Below, piece by piece: positions 28,190 through 38,700 of a stretch of 64,000 bases of DNA. How positions within the stretch are numbered: position 1 is the stretch's first letter; each line of letters starts with the position of its first letter. Where the stretch lies: the NCBI GenBank assembly GCA_030248215.1, contig JASANG010001286.1, positions 124,001-188,000 of the forward strand. Direction: 5' to 3'. Below the pieces are notes generated by a model. It had not been told where the DNA came from, made no database searches, and saw only the letters and a program-made list of their open reading frames with translations. Both the position numbers and the translations under genes were made by a program. This DNA is from Enoplolaimus lenunculus. Taxonomy: Eukaryota; Nematoda; Enoplea; Enoplida; Thoracostomopsidae.

Positions 28190-29100
28190 AAACCCTATTA
28201 TCTTAACCCACGTCCACTAAGACAAGCGGGTTAGAGCGGGGATCGAACTCTCAGCCTACGGATCCTTAAGTGAACACTCTACCACTGCGCTACGTAGCCC
28301 GCCTCTCCAACTGCGTTTTTCGTCGACTATATGTGTCGACCGTACACCACAATGTGCATTGCATTTATTGCATATGCACCAGGACAAGCATGTCTCACAT
28401 GCTTACATACACTTATTTTCAACAAGGTCGTCCCTTGACCATCCATCCTATTTTCGACTGGATACCGTGTTCATAGCGAGGCAGTTTACCATTGCGTCCA
28501 CGGAGTAGCCCCCATGTCAGCATAGGTAGGAACCGGGACGTCAGACCTTTTTAACTAAGCAGCTGGAAAAGCGGGCTACAGCGGGGATCGAACTCTCAGC
28601 CTATGGATCCTTAAGCGAGCACTCTACCACTGCGCCACGTAGCCCGCCTCTCCAATTGCGTTTTTTGTCGACTAAATGTGTCGACCGTACAACCCAATGT
28701 GCATTACATTTATTGCATATGCACTAGGACAAGCATGTTTCACATCCTTACATGCCCTTATTTTCAACAAGGTCGTCCCTTGACCGTCCATCCTATTTTC
28801 GATTGGATACCGTGTTCATAGCGCGGCAGTGTACTATTGCGCTCACGTCGTAGCCCCCATGTCTCTAGGTAAAAACCGGGACATCGCGCCTTTTTACTAA
28901 GCAGCTGGAAAAGCGGGTTACGGGTGGTTTCGAACTAGCGGCCTTCTGCGTGTCAGGCAGACGCTGCTACCACTGCGCCACGCAGCCCGCCTCTCCAACT
29001 GCATTTTTCGTCGACTGTGTGTCGACCGTACAACGCAATGTGCATTGCGTTTATTGCATATGCACTAGGACAAGCATATCTCACATGCTCACAGTAACAT
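28190..29100 (-). repeat. Three reverse copies of the tRNA-headed repeat
   Basis: Heads at 28226-28302, 28571-28647 and 28913-28990, each followed by GTCGAC and the ATGCATTGC/ATATGCA segment. With the forward copy near 23.2 kb they bracket the decayed retroelement as inverted repeats about 5 kb apart. Confidence 0.6.
28913..28990 (-). tRNA. tRNA-like sequence with Val(GAC)-type anticodon arm, repeat-borne
   Basis: Acceptor ends GCGGGCT/AACCCGC pair 6 of 7, and the anticodon arm TCTGC-CTGACAC-GCAGA is perfect with U33 and GAC. The T stem does not pair. It is the third of three similar tRNA-headed units spaced about 345 bp, so a SINE-like repeat is more likely than a working gene. Confidence 0.4.
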
Positions 29101-29662
29101 CCATCCATAATTAAACAAAAAAGACCATGCTCGAGAAAAATATGAAAGATTTATTTGAAAAACTCAGTTCATAGATAAAAGATATTTGATAAAAAGTTCA
29201 AATAATCTTGGGTGTTGGTAAATGAATAAGCACCTATATCGGCAAAATAGTCATGGACGGAAGCAGAGTAATCGCTCGCCCAAAAAACTGAAACTAATAT
29301 ATTATCGCATATGCAAACGGACAAGCATACGTACTTGAACATGCATACATATTGCACCAACTCCAAAATGAAAGCTTATTTAGTTCACGAGAATGAACAA
29401 CTTGACCTTCAAAACTTCAAAAACTTATACTTCATACAACACTTCCAATTTGTGAATGTGAACGCAATTATTTAACTCACCATGTGTCTAAGTCTGCGGT
29501 AATTACTGTATCAAATACCGAATCGTAATATATTTAATCTAAAATATTTAACTATGTAAAAATGATACCATGGCATGGCAACTTAAATGTTTCAAGTTCA
29601 GCAAAAACGTACTTCAAGTTTGTGGCAGACATAAGAAAATCATAACTTCAAAGCTTCAACCT
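29101..29662. other. Repeat-poor stretch downstream of the small ORF
   Basis: Carries none of the dispersed families. A minus-strand frame ending at 29169 (FWASDYSASVHDYFADIGAY and on) lies behind a TTAGTTTCAG acceptor and could be a terminal exon; its phase does not fit a good donor in the 29663-29971 frame. Confidence 0.3.
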
Positions 29663-29971
29663 TTATTCGGAAAGCGTGGCAGTTTGGAACAAGCGGCAAA
29701 TTAGACAAAATGAAAAACAATGAAAAACTACTGATATTACGTTTGAAACAAGATAGGAATGTTGGTTAAAACCACTCTGCAAATTTTCCAATCCTTTATT
29801 GCAGGCTTTTGCAATAATATTCTTTATTTCCACTTCGAATCGATTTGTAACCTTAAACACGCAACTTTTACTACATTTTTTAGCACTAACTTCACGTTTA
29901 CAAGCTGACACACTAGCTATGATATTAACGGCTATCCATGCACAGTTAACTAAAAACAAATAAACGCGCAA
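29663..29971 (-). CDS. Candidate small secreted or membrane-anchored Cys-containing protein
   Basis: Single-exon frame of 102 codons with no known homologue that I recognise. It starts with a typical signal peptide (MRVYLFLVNCAWIAVNIIAS, likely cut near VSA|C), has Cys residues spaced C-x8-C-x3-C and a fourth about 20 further on in the predicted mature chain, and ends with a second hydrophobic stretch (VISVVFHCFSFCLICRLF) that could be a membrane or GPI-type anchor signal. TTTATATAAA lies about 35 bp upstream of the ATG on this strand, at TATA-box distance for a very short 5' leader. It sits in a repeat-poor stretch between PSMC1 and OGG1. It could also be a first exon (GTAATA follows the codon for Asn after LVS), or chance. 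Confidence 0.3.
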   Translation of the reverse strand: MRVYLFLVNCAWIAVNIIASVSACKREVSAKKCSKSCVFKVTNRFEVEIKNIIAKACNKGLENLQSGFNQHSYLVSNVISVVFHCFSFCLICRLFQTATLSE

Positions 29972-30003
29972 AAATATTAAAGTAAAAATCAGCTGAACAG
30001 AGA

Positions 30004-30013
30004 TTTATATAAA
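30004..30013 (-). promoter_or_regulatory. TATA-like box upstream of the small ORF
   Basis: TTTATATAAA, palindromic, 33 bp before the ATG of the 102-codon frame. Support is position only; such AT-rich words are common in this window. Confidence 0.25.
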
Positions 30014-30116
30014 GGTTAGCAGCATACTTGGTTGGGTTTTGTGCCGAACATGCTTATGTTTCATACGAACATTTGTTTTGCAAAAATTTTCAGCATGACA
30101 AGTCTCGGCCAATGTA

Positions 30117-30322
30117 AAGAACAAGGGAGAACAGGATTACAGTATTACAAGCATATTCCTATACCTAAACCTAAGCCTAAGCCTAGCGTAATAATGAGCA
30201 TATTCCTTAGCCTCAGCCTAAGCCTAAACCTAAGCCAAAGCAAAAATTAGTCAAAAGCTTAACCTTACTATTTTCTAGTCCCAAAGAAAAACATTCCGCC
30301 CGTGATCTTTAATACATGGGCC
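30117..30322. mobile_element. GGCC-family MITE, perfect 8-bp target duplication
   Basis: GGCCAATGTAAAGAACAAGG left, GATCTTTAATACATGGGCC right, CAAGTCTC on both sides. Interior CCTAAACCTAAGCCTAAGCC. Confidence 0.88.
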
Positions 30323-31119
30323 CAAGTCTCACAGAAAAATATGTGGAGTACGAATTATCCTCCTAAATGTGACCTAGGTTTGTTTTTTATTGAATACTTT
30401 AAATAATCTTTTTCGTTTTGCAATGGACGTAAAACTGCAATTTGAAACGTTCAACCGGAAGTGAAGAATACCGGATCTAGAGGTTAAAAGAAAACTTGCC
30501 CGAGACGAAGGTGAAGCAGGAGGTAGTGCGAAAAGTAGTTAAAATGATTTTTATTCTGCTGATTTTAACAAATAAATGTGTAAGCTGTTCTTAAATTTTT
30601 TGTCTATTGAATTTGCTTGTTACCGCAATTGTTTATCACTAGATAGATACGCTGCAATTGTTTTTAAATGAAATAAATATTACGAAATTCTTCTGAAGTT
30701 TAAAAAAATTTTGGTACATCCGCCATGTTTTTTTTTTAAATTTTATAAAGTCTGGTGAATACTTACACGCCTCAGTTCTGTTGACAGAACAGTAAAAAAC
30801 TTTGAAGCATTTATACTTCAATATCCGTTTTCCCTTTCCGTTATTTTACTATCCGTTCACACCCGAGTTTTTAGTTTTATTTGAAAGACAATGATGATAT
30901 TGCCTCCCCAAATACTAAAGATTTCAGTACCAAAATTGTCCGAACCGCCGGTAGCAATTTTACAACAGCCGAAGGTCGATTTCACGCCAGAGTTGGAAGT
31001 AAATCTCGTAGTACCTACAATGCCAGTTTATTTACATAATAATTCATATTTCAGGCTTTGAACTACTATTGCAGTGAGCGACCAAAACAAAACGAGAAGG
31101 GCAATGAAAGTCCGGGGTA

Positions 31120-31778
31120 CTGTAGTGACCCGAAAAAGAAGGGGAACTGATATTTATTTGGTCTATTCAAAGGATACCCCTTGTTATTCGTTTACGTACT
31201 GTTATTTATTTTCAACAACACCACAACACTACGCCAAAAACCCCCACACGACCCCCCAAACCCAAATCCCCCCCCTCCGACACCCCCCCCCAAACCCCCC
31301 CCCCCCCAACCCAGAACCCCCCCCCCCCCCACGACCCCCCCCCCCCCCCCCCCCAACCCCCCCCCCCCCCCCAAAAAAAAAAAAAACCCACACCCCCCCC
31401 CCCCCCCCCCCCCCACCCCCCCAACCACACCCCCCCCACAATAACCCTCTGCCACCTTTCTTTACTGATTGCAAATATCCGTTGAATTAAACGTTTTTTG
31501 CCTTGTATAAAAAGCTCGAGCGATAATGCAAGGTTATACTTTGGAATGCTACTTTCAAAACTTAACTACGCTTTTAAAGTTTCGTACTCAAGTTTATTTG
31601 GTCCTCTATAATCATTTATGTGCTACAATTAGGGATAATTGACATATATGGACTCTATAAGGGTTTAGGGACTCTATCAGCTTATGGACTCTTTAGGGAT
31701 ACGGATTCCTCTTGATTGGAACTCAAAATGGGGACCCCCTCTTATTACCCCCTCCTCCTCTTATTCGGGTCACTACAT
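31120..31778. mobile_element. TA-target MITE, copy 3, enlarged by a poly-C tract
   Basis: CTGTAGTGACCCGAAAAAGA left, CTTATTCGGGTCACTACAT right, TA flanks; 659 bp against about 430 in its relatives. Confidence 0.85.
31240..31445 (+). repeat. Poly-C tract
   Basis: About 200 bp of C runs broken by single A or AA and one A14 run. The minus strand would be a very strong G-quadruplex former. The Pro- or Gly-only frames here are meaningless. Length is likely unreliable. Confidence 0.85.
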
Positions 31779-31880
31779 TACCTATATCTTGTGAGTCTGA
31801 ATCAATAGGAGTTGTGGCCGGAGTTATTAGAGTGCATAATGGATAAAGTTCAAAATTACTATTTACAATTACACTCCATA

Positions 31881-32145
31881 ACGGGGTGCAACAGGTGAAA
31901 AATACCGGAGCAAGAGGTCAACAAAAGCTACCGGAGCCGGAGATGAAGCAAAATTGAGTAGTTAAAACAATCCGTAACTTAAAATTCGACAATTTATTCA
32001 CTCAAAATTGTACCAGTCTTGAAGTCAAACGCACCGAACGATACAATTTTTTTGTAAAATTAAAAAAATTTCATTATCGAAACTGCTCGTGCCAGAGGTT
32101 AATTTTATGCCGGGATCAGAGGCACACCTCGAGTTGCATCCTGAC
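31881..32145. mobile_element. CAGGGTGCAACCGGAGG-family MITE, worn
   Basis: GGGGTGCAACAGGTGAAAAA to CCTCGAGTTGCATCCTGAC, with GGAGCCGGAGATGAAGC inside. It lies downstream of OGG1. Confidence 0.55.
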
Positions 32146-32582
32146 ACTGATATTATTTTAATTCAGGTTCCACCGTGGCCACCAGTTTAACAAAAATATT
32201 CGCCCGAAGGTTTAGCACTTTCGGTAATGATATTTGTATTGGGTTTATTAAAAAGTCTGTGTTGAATTTGTATTTGGAGCAATCTTGAAAGTTTTAACTG
32301 ACGCTTCGACAACACTTTGCTACTAATAATTTGCATATTTACCATCAGATAAACCAGATTAATTTTACTTCACTTAGTGGCTCGGACAAAATTTGCTGAA
32401 CTACGGTTCCAACGTCAATATTTTTTATCTCCAGTTGGACCCTGCATTATATTGCCAAGTTTAATTTGCAGCAAGCAAAACTACTATTCCAGTTAAAGTG
32501 CCAACTGCAGTTCGTCCAACAATTAGTTTTTGCAACGATGCGTACTCTAAGTGAACAGGTCATCCTCCTTAGTAAAAGTAAT

Positions 32583-32588
32583 TTTAAT
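32583..32588 (-). terminator. OGG1: Possible OGG1 poly(A) signal
   Basis: ATTAAA on the minus strand about 45 bp after the stop, the common variant signal; no AATAAA is nearer. Confidence 0.4.
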
Positions 32589-32633
32589 GTATAAAAAAGA
32601 AAAATGAAAAACATAAAGTATTTATGCAATATA

Positions 32634-32728
32634 CTAATCATTTTCCAGATTCAGTTTCAAATCAGCACAAAAAATAATATCATGGGCCCATCCGGCATAT
32701 TCTCCAAACTTACTTCTGTAGAAATCTC
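32634..32728 (-). CDS. OGG1: OGG1 terminal exon
   Basis: GDFYRSKFGEYAGWAHDIIF then CADLKLNLEND and TAG. It matches the GPYAGWAQAVLFSADL end of human OGG1. Confidence 0.95.
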
Positions 32729-35700
32729 CTTAAAACAAAACTACAAAGTATATACTTTTTCACTTTTGACCACATAAACGTTTTCCCTAATGAACATGAG
32801 CTTAAGCCTATGCCTAAACCCTGAAAATAAGCCTAAGCTTAAAACCTTAACGTAAGCTAAGCATACGATAATATAATGTAAACACTGTGGGCGAAAATTC
32901 TGCCTTCTAAATTAACCCTTTCTCACATGAATATTTTCTATTTCCCCTGAGACCTACTTTTATGCTAGGATTCGAACTCCAGTGACTGGAGTGGGAGGTG
33001 TATACCATCACCACTCAGCTATAGGAGCTTGACGCTCGAGCCCGAGGGGCTCTCAAGTCTTGTGGTGATTTAGTACTATGTATACGTGTTGCAATTGTTA
33101 AACACGGTGCGATATATATTATTTAACGTATATGCACTGCGGAATATTTCATAGTAAAAAATCGACATCTATATATGCTGGACCGAGGGATGTTCGATAA
33201 AGAACTAAGCCCCGATCGCCATAAACTTAGGTGTCTGTCGTTCCGTACGGAACCAAAATTACACATTTATTGGTATTTCCTGCTTAATATATATTTTCTG
33301 TGGCCCATGTAAAGATCAGGGGCGGAACCTTTTTCTGTGGGACTGCAATAGAGTAAGTGTAAGCTTTATGACTTGGCTCACGCTTACGCATCGGCTTAGG
33401 AATATGATGATTCTTACGTTTAGGCTTACGGTTTAGGCTTGTAGGCTTATGCTTAGGTGTACGCTTTGGAATATGATTATTCTTACGCTTAGGCTTACGG
33501 TTTAGGCTTATAGGCTTAGGCTTAGGCTAAGGCTTAGGAATATGCTTATAATACTTTTCTGCGCCTATTCTTTACATTGTCCTTTTCTGTTACACTGCTT
33601 CTAATATTCAGTTAGTTATTTGATTCCATTTCCGTTTCCCGCATGACTACTCTTATGTTTAATCTGCTAAAAATATATTGCATTTTTGTTCGTAAACGTT
33701 GCACCAAACGTTCGACGAATCTTAAGTACTGAACGTTTTGTAATAGTAAAGCCATTAACTTTGCATTATGAAAAAACCAAATTACGAACCTATTTGTTTG
33801 TACAATCGTTCGTTTAGAGATTTCGCATTGGACAACTGAGGCATATATAGCTTTGTGGTCATCTGCCAGACATGAGTATCAACAGGAACCGCACAAGTTT
33901 TGTCGAGGGACATTAAGCATATACAGTCTGCTACCTATAAAACATTAGGGTCTTTTCCGTTATCTCCTCCAAGGCCGCGTTTGCCCAAAAAATGGTTCGA
34001 TTTTGAAAATGTTTGCATTTCTTCTTGGCACTCAAAAAATTTCTTGCCAAACAGTTTTTGAAATTATATACCATGTGATGCAGCTTGCTGACATGGTTCA
34101 ATAGTGTTAAGTTTTTCGCAATCAGACGATTGATTGACAAATAATTGTCAAATAACCGATTTGGGCGCCGTCCCAAATCATTGGCAGCGCACCAAATCAG
34201 TTATTTGACTATAATTCGCCGACCAATTGTATGATTGCGAAAATTAACCACTATTGAACTCAGCTCAGCAAGATGCATCGCATGATATATAATTTATCAA
34301 ACTTCTTTTCAAAAATTTTTTGACCTGGGGTCCTTAAAAATCGAATTTTGCAAAAATTCAAATTTAGGCGCAAATTGATCTGGGGAGATCATGACAAGCT
34401 CAAATATGTAGAAATTTTCAAAATCGTACCGCACACGGTCCCGTGTTTCTGAAGAGTTACAGTGATAGTAGGGGCTTAAAGCCGCCTCCACACGTTTTTC
34501 ATTTTACTGTTTCCTTCAAACACCAAAAGCTCATGCATAATTTTAAATAAGCACGGCGTTGAACTTCCTCTTTAAGGGTTAGGGTATAGCTAAGCTTTGA
34601 TAGAGACTTGGGCAAGGATTGAAGATTAGGCTCGTTGTAAGGTTTGGCCGATGTATATATAGAACAGGGCCGGATCGTTTTCCGGAGGGGCTGTAATAGA
34701 GTCCGTTTAAGCTTTACACTATTTTTTGCTTGGGCTTAGGCTTAGATATAGGTTCATCCTTACGCTTAGGCTTGGTTTAGGAATATGGTCATACTACTGT
34801 TCCGACTCTGTTCTATACATGGACCTAAGGTTTAGGTAATCGTTTTCCAAAACCTAAGCTTCATCCTAAAGTGTAAACTTGTGAGGGAGAGTGCACAACA
34901 GCCAAAACCTCTTCAGTATCCTATATGATTTTGCATGAAGCTGCTCAGATACGTGAAAGCAATACTCATAAACCTACTTTAGAACCGATACCAGATAACG
35001 TTTGTAGTTGCTTATGAGCATCTTCATATGAAGCCTGAACTCGTAGATTTTCAAGCCACCGCTTGCCGCCCAGCTCATGCAAACGTCTGAAACAATAAAA
35101 GATGTCAGCTGTACTATTGGCCAGTATTGTCAAATGTGTATAACACCAATCACCAGTCAGCGATAGGTGGTCAAACTGACGAACTTGTGCAATTGTGGAT
35201 CTCAAGATTGGCACAATAAAATAGAAACCGGATCAAAAACTGCTGAATTTCGAAACTCTTTATCATTCAATGGATTGGAAGCTTCAAGAATCACTTAAGT
35301 ACTGTGAATGTTATTTTTAGGTGCGAAACATTTAGCTTAAGTTTACGGCAACGTTGCACTCTACGTTGAAGCCTAAGCGTACAAAATTAACTTAAAGATG
35401 AGGTTAAGTTAGTTCTAAGCGTAGGAATTAGTGGAAAGCCAAGCCTACTCTATTGCCGTTTATAAGAAAAAACTACACTTCTCAATCTCGAAACACTAAA
35501 CATAATAAAAACTAAAAAAAATTAAGACAATTCAAAGTGACTATTATTTTTGGGTTGTGAAAATAATTTCAAGTTCAAGCTGTTTTCTATAACGCAGATA
35601 AGAGTTCGTTTTGGAGGTCAAAGCCATTCTGATTCGATTCATTTTTAAAAATATCTCAAAAATTACATTATTTGCGCTAAATGCGGTCATCAATTTCTGG

Positions 35701-38700
35701 CGTTCAGTAAAAAATTTCGGATAACGACTGAATTCGCAGGGTTCCAACGGAATTTCGATTCCGGCTAAAATTTCGATAAAATTTGGGTTCCAATTCTGAT
35801 TCCGACTGGCTGCAGTTCCGATGCCGGAATTCCGAGTGTTTCGGCTGCCCTGTTATTTATGGTTGCATAAGGCTTCATATTTCAAGTTTTAAAATGCTAA
35901 AAAATGCTCAACTGCATTTCAAATTAAGGCCAAACTGATCCAGTGATATGAAAATTGGCAGACCTTCATTACAATATCATTAGTTTCACAGCGCTAGTAG
36001 AATACCGCTAAACACAGTCAGCTATACAAGCAATTTTTACTTAATTCTAAGTTAAGCAGTACCATATAGAGCCCGTCACGAAAATTTTGCTGAGGATGCG
36101 GTGGGGCTCGAACCCGCGACGTACGGATTACCGGTTCGCTGCTCTAACCACTGAGCTACGCAGCCATGTTACTTAAACTGTGGAACAGGCATTTACTGCA
36201 GCGAAAGTCCAATTCATACAATACTTTTTAATAGAATTACTAAAACTTAAATTGCGATTCCGATTCCGCTTCCGACAAAAAATTTGATTCCGATTCCGCT
36301 GCCGACAAAAAGTTTGATTCCTGTTCTCATTCCGGCTCCGACAAGAAAATTGATTCCGATTCCGCCTCCGACAAAAAAATTTAATTCACTGCCTACAAAT
36401 TCCCCTGCCGACAACAAATTTGAATCCGATTCCGCTTCCGATAAAAAATTTGATTCCGATTCCGGCTCCGACAAAAAAATTTAATTCACTGCCTACAAAT
36501 TCCCCTGCCGACAACAAATTTGAATCCGATTCCGCTTCCGATAAAAAATTTGATTCCGATTCCGATTCCAACAAAATGTACTTCCAATTGCAACCCTGCT
36601 GAATTGTATATAAGTACTTTAAAATAGTTTGCGTACTTTGCAGCTTTGTTTATATATTTTGCTCGGTAACCGAACCCAAGATCAATCAGCTTTTGTTCGA
36701 CGTCTGATTTCGACAACGACTCAATCGTTGGAAAATCATAAAACACTTCGTTTTTACAACTGAAACCGTATTAAACACAAACTTAATTTATAAGATATTG
36801 CACTACGCTTTGTCCGCGAGTTACGCATGGACTGCGAATCGCCCTTATCAACGCGTGCACCGTCAGAATATTGTCGTACACTGCAAAAAATGGTGAGTGT
36901 CAATTTGACTCTAGCGGAATCAAATTTTGACTCAGTTTGCGTAGTCAGCAAAAGCCTATTTCGGAGAGAGTTAATTTGACTCACCATTTTTTACAGTGTT
37001 GAGTGTGCAAGTGGTGTTCATTAATCTGCTACATCGTCAAATCTTTCATTTCTAAAGACATTTTTTACTCTACATACTTATCTGCAATGGCGGATCCATG
37101 GGGGGCCACCCCGGCCGTGGCCCCCCCCCCCAACAGCATCTCGACAAAAATTCTATAGCAATTTTGTGACAATAGTTCGTTGTTTGTGTACAGGTCAAAA
37201 GTAAGTTTATTACCTGTGAAATTTTGCACCCCCCCCCATTTTGAGATCCTGGATCCGCCACTGCTTATCTGTATAAAAATTGCTTCAGAAACCCAGGAAG
37301 TGTAACTGTATTATAATTGAACATACCTGCCAGCGCTTATGCTTAAAAGGAAAACTATGTATTCTCCTCAGAGCGGATAGAAAATACGCGTTTAGATTCT
37401 ACTTTACTTAGCGTGAAGAACAGATTGAATTAAGAGACCCAAAGTTTATACTGAAGTGACCCGAACAGAAGGGGGGTGTGATATTTATTTGGCCCCTGCA
37501 GAGTGTGCGCCCCTGTTATTCGGTTACAGACTGTTATTAATTTTTATCCCGTCCTCCGCCACACTTCGTTTATTTGTACATCCGGTATTGCAACTATCCG
37601 TTGAATTAAACGGTTATTTGTCTTGTATCAAAAGCTTGAGCGATAATGCAAGGTTATACTTATTAATGTACTTTCAAAATTTAGGAACCTTTAAAGTTTT
37701 AAACTCAAAATATTTGGTCCTGGAGTCATTTATGTGCTACAAGTATGGATAATTGACATTTATGGACTCTAATTAGGGTTCAGGGACTCTATCCGCTTAC
37801 GGGCTCTTATACGAATACGGACTCCAATTGATTGGGACTCAAAACGGGGTCTTATTACCACCATCTTATTCGGATGACTACAGTATGATCCTTAAGTGAA
37901 CGTATGCAATAAACGCGTTCAGACGAATTGAGGACTATTTTAGCCACGAGTACCATACCAGTCCATTAGTCAACAAACTACTAAAAACACTACTTCATCA
38001 ACGGAAAATTTTACATCTTCGAAATATAAATTTTCTGAAAGTACGGATAGAGTGCTTACAAGTGACAGTTAAGCTGATTTAAAGTAGAACAAAAACGTAC
38101 CTTCCAATGATGCCATCTCCATTTACCAAAAACGCCTCACAGTTTTCCGGTACCTTAACAGCTGTTCTACTGTTGCCAAATTCCGTGCAAAGTTTTTCAA
38201 CCATTGTCCCGATACGCCTGATGTTATTGTTAGTGGAACAAATAAACGCAAATAGGTTTTCTACAGGGTCTTGGCGTAGGATGCGAATTCCTGTAAAATT
38301 TGAATTTAAGTTTCCGTACTGTAGTGACCCAAATATAAGGGAGCGACTGATATTTATTTGGCGTCTCTAAAGAGTACGCCCCCTGTTATTCGGTTACGGA
38401 CTGTTATCTTTTTATAACCCACGCTGCGCCACCCGTCGTTACTGAAATATATCCGGTACTGCAACTGTCCGTTGAATTAAACGTTTATTTGTCTTGTGTC
38501 AATAGCTTGAGCAATTATGCAAGATTATGCTCAGGAATGTACTTTCAAAATTTAAGTAAGTAAACATTAAGTTTCAAACTCAAATTATTTGGTCCTGGAG
38601 TCATTTATACGCAACAATTATGGATAATTGACATTAATGTGCTCTAATTAGAGCTTAGGGACACTATCCGCTTACGGCCTCATATTAGTGATACGGACTC

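Noticed and set aside
31074-31490. Proline-only and Gly-only frames
   Set aside because: Products of the poly-C tract in a MITE.
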